Of a stretch of 64,000 nucleotides of DNA, positions 1-6,824 are shown in pieces. How positions within the stretch are numbered: position 1 is the stretch's first letter; the number at the start of each line of letters is the position of its first letter. The stretch is from Vibrio pomeroyi (lineage in GTDB: Bacteria; Pseudomonadota; Gammaproteobacteria; Enterobacterales; Vibrionaceae). The position numbers were made by a program, and so were the translations under genes. Below the pieces are notes generated by a model, which worked only from the letters and a program-made list of their open reading frames with translations, did no database searches and was not told where the DNA came from. The stretch spans positions 620,001 to 684,000 of the forward strand of contig CP090855.1 in the NCBI GenBank assembly GCA_041879425.1, in the 5' to 3' direction.

Positions 1-329
1 AACTCAGCTTCAGATGTACCTGTTGATACAAATACGTTGTTCAGTGTTTTCTTGTCTGCTGTTTTAGCGAACTCAGCCCACTGCTCTACTGTGTAGTGCT
101 TGTGTACTGCAGTCATTACACCGTGCTCTGCTAGAGCAGCTGCCATTTCAAAGCTTGCTACCGAATCCATGTTAGCTGCAATTACTGGAGTACCAGACCA
201 TTGACGACCGCTATGCTTGAATGTAAAATCGCGGGTTAATTCAACTTGAGAACGGCTTTTAAGGGTAGAACGCTTCGGACGGAAGAGTACATCTTTGAAA
301 CCTAACTTAAGTTCTTGTTCGATACGCAT
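1..329 (-). CDS. guaC: GMP reductase, N-terminal part (runs off the window edge)
   Basis: The first 109 codons of GMP reductase, which converts GMP to IMP with NADPH in purine salvage. The reverse-strand translation begins MRIEQELKLGFKDVLFRPKR and continues through VIAANMDSVASFEMA and VFVSTGTSE, the conserved N-terminal segment of the GuaC/IMP dehydrogenase barrel. The ATG at 329 follows an AAGGAAA-type ribosome site. The catalytic cysteine loop lies outside the window. The gene sits alone behind a long upstream region with its own promoter and leader hairpin. Family assignment is firm; completeness cannot be judged. Confidence 0.93.
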   Translation of the reverse strand, partial: MRIEQELKLGFKDVLFRPKRSTLKSRSQVELTRDFTFKHSGRQWSGTPVIAANMDSVASFEMAAALAEHGVMTAVHKHYTVEQWAEFAKTADKKTLNNVFVSTGTSEAE

Positions 330-384
330 GGTGTTTTCCTTGATTCATAAAATTATGTGTCTCTCGCGAAATGCGTAGTAAAAC

Positions 385-452
385 CGTTGGCAGACGAGTT
401 TACTTTTCTTCGGACACAAAAAAACCGGAGCGTTGGCAGACGCTCCGGTTTT
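385..452 (-). promoter_or_regulatory. guaC leader: 5'-terminal terminator-like hairpin plus a second hairpin with the same loop
   Basis: Positions 421-452 form a perfect 12-bp stem with an 8-nt loop. On the minus strand it is followed by seven T residues, so it looks like an intrinsic terminator at the very start of the predicted guaC mRNA. The 12-mer CGTCTGCCAACG, which spans the loop and the stem bases beside it, is repeated at 385-396. There it sits in a weaker hairpin closed by AAAC/GTTT. The arrangement suggests attenuation, RNA protection or binding of a trans factor. The function is inference. Confidence 0.5.
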
Positions 453-456
453 CAGC

Positions 457-484
457 ATTATAGGTCGTGATTTAGTAACAGCAA
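457..484 (-). promoter_or_regulatory. Probable sigma-70 promoter of guaC
   Basis: On the minus strand a perfect TATAAT (457-462) lies 16 bases downstream of TTGCTG (479-484). This would start transcription at about 449-452, right at the first base of the leader hairpin. It is the best promoter-like match in the intergenic region, and the predicted leader is about 120 nt long. Confidence 0.6.
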
Positions 485-600
485 GTCTGATATTTCATTT
501 TTTTTTGTGCTATCCTCTCGAAGATTCCATATCTGGTAAAACCTCCCAAGTAACACTTTCCTACTAAATTCTTACTAATTAATAACTTAGCGAACCAATC

Positions 601-638
601 ACGCAAACGCTGTCGGTTTATTGCGCAATCGTTTTCCT
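601..638. promoter_or_regulatory. Two PurR-box-like sequences
   Basis: 623-638 (GCGCAATCGTTTTCCT) matches the PurR operator consensus ACGCAAACGTTTTCCT at 14 of 16 positions. 601-616 (ACGCAAACGCTGTCGG) matches its first nine bases and less well after that. They lie about 120-160 bp upstream of the predicted guaC promoter, farther than usual for repression, so they may serve another promoter or be chance matches. Purine control of guaC would make biological sense. Confidence 0.35.
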
Positions 639-968
639 CTCTTTTTTACACAATATCGCCTTCATTAAGCAAATATGTGAAGAAAGTGCCTCGAGATCAC
701 ATAAAAATCACACTTTTCTCCAACAAAAAAATGCCTTTTTTCTTAAATAAATTCGATTTTTTTCCAAATTATTTCTGTTTTCGACCAAATTCGGCAAACT
801 CATCGTGCTGTTGGTTAGCATCAAGTATGAGAAACACGCCTCAATCGGCTAGATCTTGAAGGCAAGGTTCATTTGGTTTCGACAATCCAAAGTTCGACCT
901 CTATTAAAAGCCACCTAAAACAACAAAATTTATAAACTACCAACAACCGAGAGCATGCTTCTTCATCA

Positions 969-1006
969 CCTTATTGCTCTTCAATTTAGATTCAAGAGCA
1001 ATAAGG
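969..1006. other. Perfect 13-bp inverted repeat with 12-nt loop
   Basis: CCTTATTGCTCTT at 969-981 pairs exactly with 994-1006. Neither side carries a T-run, so it is not a standard intrinsic terminator. It lies in a gene-free stretch and could be part of a small RNA or a protein-binding palindrome. No function is assigned. Confidence 0.5.
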
Positions 1007-1115
1007 TTCGAACAAAGAGAGTTCGCTAAGCTGACAAACAGAGTAAATGGTGGAGATTTGTAGTGAGCAGACGAAAAAGATCGAAGCCTTTAAGGTCAAT
1101 TAAAGAATAGAAAGC

Positions 1116-1153
1116 AAAAAAATGGCTAAGGTGATTTACCTTAGCCATTTTTA
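1116..1153 (-). terminator. Intrinsic terminator of the response-regulator/PAS operon
   Basis: A 12-bp stem AATGGCTAAGGT (1121-1132) pairs with 1138-1149, with A/T runs on both sides. It sits about 50 bp after the PAS gene stop on the minus strand. Confidence 0.85.
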
Positions 1154-1203
1154 TTCGATGTTTGGATTGCTCTTCTAAAGCTCTTTAGTCATCGCAAGAT
1201 GGG

Positions 1204-1641
1204 TTAGCTCTTTTGAGACATCAGCGCTTCTGCCGTTGCATCCTGAATAGACAGGAACAGTGAGGTAACTTGGCCTGTTGGCGAGCGCATTGGGTTTAGC
1301 GTGACGTTCTGATACATGAAGTCGGCTTGTTGAGTTACAGGCCTAACGTTACGACACTTAAACAGATAAGGCCTTTGTTGCCATGTAATGAAGCTGCGAC
1401 AGCCTAGGTCATAAACGGGCTTGGTTTTGAGCCTAAACCACTCTTCAGGAATCTCAGGGAACAATTCAAAGATAGACTTACCAATAGCATCATGCGATTG
1501 CTTACCGCTATGGTGCGTCATGAAGCCATTCCAAACTTGTACCTGAAAGTCACGGTTAATGACCACCAGCCCCATATCGACGTTTTGAACCATGTCCACC
1601 ATCCAGTGGAACTGTTCAAATTCAGCAGGAAGATTCAGCAT
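1204..1641 (-). CDS. Single PAS-domain protein
   Basis: A 145-residue soluble protein that is almost entirely one PAS domain. Residues 12-70 contain MVQNVDMGLVVINRDFQVQVWN and the helical GKSIFELFPEI segment, and the tail LFLSIQDATAEA resembles the end of a PAS core. There is no kinase, GGDEF or other output domain. Its start is one base after the stop of the receiver-CheC gene, so the two are co-transcribed and probably translationally coupled. It is probably a sensory or partner module for that regulator. Ligand unknown. The domain call is fairly sure; the role is inferred from context. Confidence 0.8.
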   Translation of the reverse strand: MLNLPAEFEQFHWMVDMVQNVDMGLVVINRDFQVQVWNGFMTHHSGKQSHDAIGKSIFELFPEIPEEWFRLKTKPVYDLGCRSFITWQQRPYLFKCRNVRPVTQQADFMYQNVTLNPMRSPTGQVTSLFLSIQDATAEALMSQKS

Positions 1642-1642
1642 A

Positions 1643-2647
1643 TTAAAACTCCTCCATTAGGTAGGCCAACTTGTTGTCTAGAAGAGGCAAAGATTCGTCA
1701 ACGAACATAAACAGAAGGTCACAACGGATAGAAGTGCCATCAATGTTATAGCTAACTTCGAAGGTCATGGTCTTCTTAAACGAGCCACTGGTATTCTCAA
1801 TCACAGAATCAATCGAGATGTGCTGCCCTAGTAGAACAGGAGAACTCTGGAAGAAACGAACCTCGGATTGCTCCCCTAAACCATTCAAGAATGAACCGAC
1901 TAGGATATTCGATACATCCATCAGCAGTTCGAGTTCTTCAAGCTGTTCGCTTTCGGTTGGCACCTTCATGAGCTTCTTAAGATCGCTCACGCTGGAGTCA
2001 CTCAATAATACTAATGCTTCACCTGCGATGCCTTCTCCGCTGAAGCCTTGGCAAACACCCGATACTTGGTCGTTGTCTGCGAGGTCACGAAGTGCCATGT
2101 GCAATTCACTCACTTCGAAGATGTTTACGTTCGGCAATGGTAAGTGCACAAATACATTAAAGTGGCGCGCCAATGCATCGGCTGCACGACCTATCGCAAC
2201 GTTCGCGACTTCCATATAGATGTCACGTCGGCGAAGTATTGGGAGTTCTAAAGGCGAAGGCGTAATGAGTTGAGGCTGTTTTGGTGGCTCAACATGCTCA
2301 CGTAAAATGGCTTTTAACGCTTCTTTATCGATCGGCTTTTGCAAAAACGCTTTGGCACCAAGGTCCATGACCTTCTGCTGCGCTTTTGGTTGGATATCAC
2401 CAGAAACAACCACAACAGGCGTGGTGTCACCTAAACGTTGCATCTCTTCCAATGTGCCATAGCCATCTAATTCCGGCATGGTGAGGTCGAGGAACATCAG
2501 TTTGAACTGGTTTTGAGCTAACTCTTCAAGTGCATTAAGCCCATGAACAGCAAAAGTTATATCTGCATTTAGAGAACTAGGCAGTGATCGAGCCATCTGC
2601 TTCCTTGCTAACGCAGAATCATCACATATAAGAACTGGGAACGACAT
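1643..2647 (-). CDS. Response regulator with C-terminal CheC-type phosphatase domain
   Basis: 334 residues. The receiver domain spans about 1-118, with acidic D9/D10, phospho-acceptor D54, S82 and K104 in place. The rest is CheC-like and holds two copies of the family active-site spacing. Copy one has D142, E146, N149 and P172, exactly D-x3-E-x2-N-x22-P. Copy two has E240, D244, N247 and P270 with identical spacing but E and D exchanged. CheC proteins dephosphorylate CheY-P, so this looks like a phosphatase under receiver control. No chemotaxis gene is nearby. It is first in an operon with the PAS protein. The fold is well supported; the target is unknown. Confidence 0.85.
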   Translation of the reverse strand: MSFPVLICDDSALARKQMARSLPSSLNADITFAVHGLNALEELAQNQFKLMFLDLTMPELDGYGTLEEMQRLGDTTPVVVVSGDIQPKAQQKVMDLGAKAFLQKPIDKEALKAILREHVEPPKQPQLITPSPLELPILRRRDIYMEVANVAIGRAADALARHFNVFVHLPLPNVNIFEVSELHMALRDLADNDQVSGVCQGFSGEGIAGEALVLLSDSSVSDLKKLMKVPTESEQLEELELLMDVSNILVGSFLNGLGEQSEVRFFQSSPVLLGQHISIDSVIENTSGSFKKTMTFEVSYNIDGTSIRCDLLFMFVDESLPLLDNKLAYLMEEF

Positions 2648-2973
2648 AAATGCACCACCGACAAATTAAAGCTAATTCGAACGAGTGTAACAGATCATTA
2701 TGGTATCAGGTACGGGGTGAATGGATTTATGTGTAGATTATTAGTAAGAATGATGAAACAAGTGGGTAAGCTATTATCTCGCATTATTCTTTATGAAAAA
2801 CAATATGCTACAAAGGCAATAGCAACTCAATATTATTGAGTATTAGCACTATTTTATTAAATGGTAGCCTTAATAAGTGAGTTTATTAAGGCTCGGTTTA
2901 CTCATGCATTTTTCGCATCTATATATCCAACACGTGAGAGCTAATGCAAGATGTCAGAGCGAATACAAGATAG
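2648..2973. other. Intergenic region with a palindrome and a hairpin
   Basis: There is no gene. 2825-2841 is a perfect palindrome (ACTCAATA-t-TATTGAGT) about 180 bp upstream of the receiver-CheC start and is a candidate operator. 2866-2893 is an 11-bp stem (AGCCTTAATAA) with a 6-nt loop. It could end transcription from the small membrane-protein gene at 2974-3219, but it has no good T-run. Confidence 0.5.
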
Positions 2974-3219
2974 CTAGAACTGGTAGGTAGGCCATAGAAT
3001 CAACAATGCGAAACGGATAATCACAGCAAAAACCAATAGCGCGATACCGAGTCGGTACCATTTGTATTCCGCAATATTCATTGGGATACGCTTGTAGAAC
3101 ATCGTAATCACGCCTTTCCAATCGCTACTGCGTCTTCCGTACTGCATCATGCTCGTCAAAACAAACAGTGCGCCAAGCACTAGCATCCCTTTTTCAGCCC
3201 AGAACAATCCAACTTCCAT
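2974..3219 (-). CDS. Small two-helix membrane protein, unknown function
   Basis: 81 residues from the ATG at 3219, chosen because AAGGAT lies 7 nt upstream. The longer frame to 3249 has no such site. There are two hydrophobic segments, about residues 9-25 (GMLVLGALFVLTSMMQ) and 55-75 (LGIALLVFAVIIRFALLIL), separated by a basic loop. It is predicted to be an inner-membrane protein. I do not recognise the family. It stands alone, with a 326-bp gap to the next minus-strand gene, so it is probably monocistronic. Confidence 0.65.
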   Translation of the reverse strand: MEVGLFWAEKGMLVLGALFVLTSMMQYGRRSSDWKGVITMFYKRIPMNIAEYKWYRLGIALLVFAVIIRFALLILWPTYQF

Positions 3220-3460
3220 TTGTGTAATCCTTGATAAAACGGTGAGCAACTCAAATCATTCTAGTCACCTTTGTTCGATGTTTCTGTAAGACCAAGGTCT
3301 AACCTGCTTCCCTGTCTATCTTCTTATTCTTTGTTTATCCCGTTGTAGAGCTAGCCGCGAGGTATGAGGCGTGAAGTAAGCTTAGTTAACTGAACAGCGT
3401 GTTCATATCGAGTTCAGCTTGCTTACCTATACTCTTATTTCCACTAACAGGAGAAACTCA

Positions 3461-3898
3461 ATGAAATCACTGAAAAAGTCGCTTTGTGTATTAACTGCTT
3501 CAGCTTTACTCGTTACTGCTCCGTTTGTGAGTGCGTCATCACCACAACAACCGCCACAGCCAGCCCTCAGCCCACTGCAAATGGTTATTGCTTCTTTGAA
3601 TCTAACTGAAGAACAACAAGCGGAAGTGTTCACTCTTGTGCAAGACTATCAATCCGATAGAACTGAAATCGATATGGATAGTGCGATAGAACTTAAGAAA
3701 AAGCAGATCGCCTTAGTGACTCAGCCTGAGTTCGATGAAGCTGAGATGGAAAAGGTCATCGACACAGTTCAAGCCACTGAGAAGTCGATGGTGATGCAAG
3801 AAATGCGTCTTAAGAACAACATCTATAACGTATTAACTGAAAAACAGAAAGAGCAATTTAAGACGATGATGAAGTCAGCGCTCTCTGGTGGAAAATAG
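3461..3898 (+). CDS. Spy/CpxP-like periplasmic protein
   Basis: 145 residues from the ATG at 3461, preceded by ACAGGAGA. A signal peptide covers about 1-25 (KKSLCVLTASALLVTAPFVSA). It has a Pro/Gln-rich linker and then an all-helical charged domain with two LTxxQ-type motifs, LTEEQ near residue 48 and LTEKQ near 125, the hallmark of the Spy/CpxP family. These periplasmic chaperones or stress modulators act in envelope stress. No CpxAR genes are adjacent. The family call is good; a specific function is not assignable. Confidence 0.75.
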   Translation: MKSLKKSLCVLTASALLVTAPFVSASSPQQPPQPALSPLQMVIASLNLTEEQQAEVFTLVQDYQSDRTEIDMDSAIELKKKQIALVTQPEFDEAEMEKVIDTVQATEKSMVMQEMRLKNNIYNVLTEKQKEQFKTMMKSALSGGK

Positions 3899-3971
3899 TT
3901 TGGTAGAGAGTCGTCTGATAGAAACTAGCTGCCCCTAATCCTGATATTGATTCACTCCCCCAAGAATCTAT

Positions 3972-4239
3972 TAGGGCGTGTTGATCTTTCGAGCTGATTT
4001 TTGCAGCGAGTTGCTGGGTATTTATACAAGGCAGAGGCTTTGATGTGTAGCTAGCCTACATGAGAAGCCGATAACGCAGTAGAAATGACCAGCAAACGCT
4101 GCCCAGAGGGTTCGGCTAAAAGCGTTTTACTCTTTGTTGAGGGAGATTTGCTTAGAATGACTAGGCTACTTCTCCCTCGCCGCGATTAAAACGCTTTTAT
4201 CTCGAACAAAATTTAACCACGAAAGATCAACACGCCCTA
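3972..4239. mobile_element. MITE-like element with 20-bp terminal inverted repeats
   Basis: TAGGGCGTGTTGATCTTTCG at 3972-3991 is repeated exactly in inverse orientation at 4220-4239, enclosing 228 bp without a plausible gene. Perfect ends, small size and absence of a transposase indicate a non-autonomous miniature transposable element. I see no clear target duplication and no second copy in the window. It lies between two convergent genes, just before the MATE gene terminator. Confidence 0.75.
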
Positions 4240-4246
4240 GATAAAC

Positions 4247-4276
4247 AAAAGCCACAGACATTGCTGTGGCTTTTTT
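4247..4276 (-). terminator. Terminator of the MATE exporter gene
   Basis: An 11-bp stem AAAAGCCACAG (4247-4257) with partner 4264-4274. T-runs lie on both sides. It is 16 bp after the MATE stop codon. Confidence 0.85.
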
Positions 4277-4291
4277 GCGTTTTAATCAAGC

Positions 4292-5644
4292 TTAAGAGTA
4301 AGCTGAACAATCTAAGTCTGGTGTCTTGCTGCTCTTGTTTAGCACGACCATCAAATGGATAAGCAACAGAATCCCTGTCACACCTAGACCAACTCCGATC
4401 CCCCCCCAAATCCCTGCAAGCTCGAACTTTGGCATCAAGTACCAAGCAGCAGGCAGGCCAAACATCCAGTAACCAATGGCTGTCATCACCGTTGGCATAG
4501 AGACAATCTTCATGCCTCTTAGCAGGTTAATCGCCAGTAGTTGCCAGGCATCAACAATAAAGCACAGAGCGACGACCCAGATCACTGAAGCCAATAGCGA
4601 TGTCATTGCGCCAGTGCCGTCGTCTAGCTTGAAGATAGAAGCGATCATTTCAGGCCATAGGATGAATACAGCAGACAAGGCAACACTCAACACCGACACC
4701 AATATAAAGCTTTGAATCGAGGTTCTTTTGATGCCTTCGTAGTTGCCTGCGCCATAATCACGGCCAACCAAAATTGCGGCAGCTTGCGAGAAACCGAAGT
4801 TGAAATTCCATGTAAAACTTAGGCATTGCAGCAAGATTTGGTGCAGCGCCAGAGAGGCAATACTGATCGTCCCTGCCATCAGAGTGCCACCATAAATCAA
4901 ACCGTGCTCAAGTAACGCCGCCAAGCCGATAGGTAGCCCCATCAACAACAACGGACTCATCAGCTTAATGGAGTACTCTTCGGTATTGAGCCAAGGGGCG
5001 AACTGTTTGAATTCGTCACGCTTGAACACCCAAACCGTGTATCCAACCATCACGATAAATGCCGCGATAGCCGTACCTAAACCTAAGCCTGTTAACCCCA
5101 TATCTAACTGGAACGTGAGGAAGTAGCTCACTGGTACATTCAAAATCACTGTGATAATCGACATCACCAGAATAGAACGCACATTACCAAATGCACTGGT
5201 TAAGCCACGCAGCACCAATAAGATAAGCGAAGGCAACATCACCCATTTTAGAGCGTGTACATATTCCATCGCTAAGGTGATCACTTCTTGAGGTTGTTTA
5301 GCTGCTTCCAATACAAGTGGCGCAAACCAGAAACTCGCCATTAAGGTCACGCTGAGCACGAACGCCAGCATGGTTGCACCTTTCACGGCCAATCTAATTT
5401 GTGTATTACCGAACTCTGGGCGTGCGACACGCTGACCATAAGCAATAGCGATTAAGTTTGCGACACAACCGACAGTGCTGCTCGCAATAATAAAGATGAA
5501 GAAGTAAATAGAGGCACCTAAGCCACCAGCCGCAAGGGCTGACACGCTGATTCGCGACATCATCCAAACATCAGTAAGGACTAAAGCCATGGATATCAGC
5601 TGTGAAATGATCAAAGGGAATGCAAGAGTAAGTATTTTTTTCAT
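4292..5644 (-). CDS. MATE family multidrug/cation exporter
   Basis: 450 residues, about 12 hydrophobic helices, with the two-fold repeated architecture of MATE (NorM-type) antiporters. The N-terminal repeat begins LAFPLIISQLISMALVLTDVWMMSR, and the second begins near residue 240 with MGLPIGLAALLEHG. These transporters export drugs or metabolites using Na+ or H+ gradients. Length is normal. It is divergent from the LysR regulator at 5745 with a 100-bp shared promoter region, so that regulator probably controls it. The substrate is unknown. Confidence 0.88.
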   Translation of the reverse strand: MKKILTLAFPLIISQLISMALVLTDVWMMSRISVSALAAGGLGASIYFFIFIIASSTVGCVANLIAIAYGQRVARPEFGNTQIRLAVKGATMLAFVLSVTLMASFWFAPLVLEAAKQPQEVITLAMEYVHALKWVMLPSLILLVLRGLTSAFGNVRSILVMSIITVILNVPVSYFLTFQLDMGLTGLGLGTAIAAFIVMVGYTVWVFKRDEFKQFAPWLNTEEYSIKLMSPLLLMGLPIGLAALLEHGLIYGGTLMAGTISIASLALHQILLQCLSFTWNFNFGFSQAAAILVGRDYGAGNYEGIKRTSIQSFILVSVLSVALSAVFILWPEMIASIFKLDDGTGAMTSLLASVIWVVALCFIVDAWQLLAINLLRGMKIVSMPTVMTAIGYWMFGLPAAWYLMPKFELAGIWGGIGVGLGVTGILLLIHLMVVLNKSSKTPDLDCSAYS

Positions 5645-5744
5645 GAGCGCCTCAGTTAATTTCGCCCAAATTACGATCGATAGGGCTGGCGTTCAATTGA
5701 TAAATTTGCGACTCTAACATTCTAAAAACTCATGCGAACGAATT

Positions 5745-6719
5745 ATGACCCCATATCCTAGCTTGCCATCCTCCCATAATGGCTTAAAAGCCTTCGAAGC
5801 GGCTGCAAGGCTGATGAGCTTTACGTTGGCTGCCGATGAGCTGAACGTGACACAGAGTGCGATCAGCCGTCAGATCAAACAGCTTGAAGATGAGCTGAAC
5901 GCATCTTTGATCATTCGTAAGCATCGAGCGATTGAATTAACGGTACAAGGTCATGATTTGTATGTCGCTTTGCGTGAAAGCTACGGCAATATCGAATCGG
6001 TTATCGCCTCTTGGAGTGAGCCGAAACAGAAACGCATAGTGATCAAAGCAACCCTGAGTTTCGCTACGCGCGTGTTGATCTCTAAGGTTCGTGAATTAAA
6101 CGAGCGTTACCCAGATTACGAGATCGTGATCGTTCCTGTAATCGAAGAAGATGAAGCAATCAACAGCAGCGAATACGACTTGTTGATCTTCCACACTCGA
6201 TTCAAAAAACGCTATGACAATGCTCCTGACATCACTTTCTTGCGTGAAGAGTTTATGGCTCCTGTCTGCTCCACGAGCTTAACGAATGCTGCTGGTTTGA
6301 CTAAAAAAGATACCGACCTCGATTCGATCTTAACTATGCCACGGCTGCACCCGACCTTAGATCACCATGACTGGAAGGTATGGCTAGCTGATGTCGAATC
6401 GCCACCGAAAAAGCCCGTCAGAAACACCAGCTTCTTGTCTTTAGATATGGCGCTCAGTGCGTGCTTATCTGGTGAAGGCGTCACGGTGACAGATCTGCTT
6501 TTGGTTTTGCAGGATCTGCAACGTGGTTTCTTGTATTGCCCAGAGAATGCCAAGATCCAGAACAGTGCTTGGACCTATTTCATCCACCAGCGCACTCACT
6601 CGCCTGTGATCAGTGGTTTGATTGATTGGCTTAAAATAGAGACAGCGAAAGAGATCGAATTGTTGAAAGCGCTATCCCAGCAAAATCATTGGTCTGGTGT
6701 TATTGAAGACCAGCACTAA
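5745..6719 (+). CDS. LysR-family transcriptional regulator (GcvA-like)
   Basis: 324 residues. The N-terminal winged helix spans about 8-70, including GLKAFEAAARLMSFTLAADE and the recognition helix VTQSAISRQIKQLE. The effector-binding domain covers about 95-300. The GLKAFEAAARLMSF start resembles the GcvA/AmpR subgroup. It is transcribed away from the MATE exporter gene across 100 bp, the usual arrangement of a LysR regulator and its target. The ATG at 5745 has only a weak ribosome site, but it is placed correctly relative to the helix-turn-helix. Confidence 0.9.
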   Translation: MTPYPSLPSSHNGLKAFEAAARLMSFTLAADELNVTQSAISRQIKQLEDELNASLIIRKHRAIELTVQGHDLYVALRESYGNIESVIASWSEPKQKRIVIKATLSFATRVLISKVRELNERYPDYEIVIVPVIEEDEAINSSEYDLLIFHTRFKKRYDNAPDITFLREEFMAPVCSTSLTNAAGLTKKDTDLDSILTMPRLHPTLDHHDWKVWLADVESPPKKPVRNTSFLSLDMALSACLSGEGVTVTDLLLVLQDLQRGFLYCPENAKIQNSAWTYFIHQRTHSPVISGLIDWLKIETAKEIELLKALSQQNHWSGVIEDQH

Positions 6720-6742
6720 ACACAAGCTTACGCCAAATGAAG

Positions 6743-6768
6743 AAGCCGCAACATGTGCTGCGGCTTAT
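6743..6768 (+). terminator. Probable terminator after the LysR gene
   Basis: AAGCCGC (6743-6749) pairs with GCGGCTT (6760-6766), followed by an AT-rich but not pure T run. It is shortly after the stop at 6719. Confidence 0.5.
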
Positions 6769-6824
6769 ATTAATGAAGTCATCGTTCTTCGTTTAATTGG
6801 CTAAGTGGCTTAACTCGACAGTAA

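Larger units (their letters stand above)
330..1203. other. Long gene-free region (about 870 bp)
   Basis: Between guaC and the PAS gene no convincing coding sequence is seen. The only longer frame, 677-859 on the plus strand, is AT-rich with low-complexity translation and no ribosome site. The stretch holds the guaC promoter and leader, PurR-like boxes, the 969-1006 inverted repeat and the terminator at 1116-1153. The middle part (about 640-960) shows nothing recognisable, but the length leaves room for a small RNA. Confidence 0.5.

Noticed and set aside
677..859. 60-codon plus-strand frame in the gene-free region
   Set aside because: AT-rich, low-complexity translation, no ribosome site and no family resemblance.
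4227..4445. 72-codon minus-strand frame near the MITE
   Set aside because: Overlaps the MITE end, a terminator and the MATE gene in another frame.
6068..6082. GCGTGTTGATCTC resembling the MITE end
   Set aside because: Only a partial match inside the LysR coding sequence, with no inverted partner.
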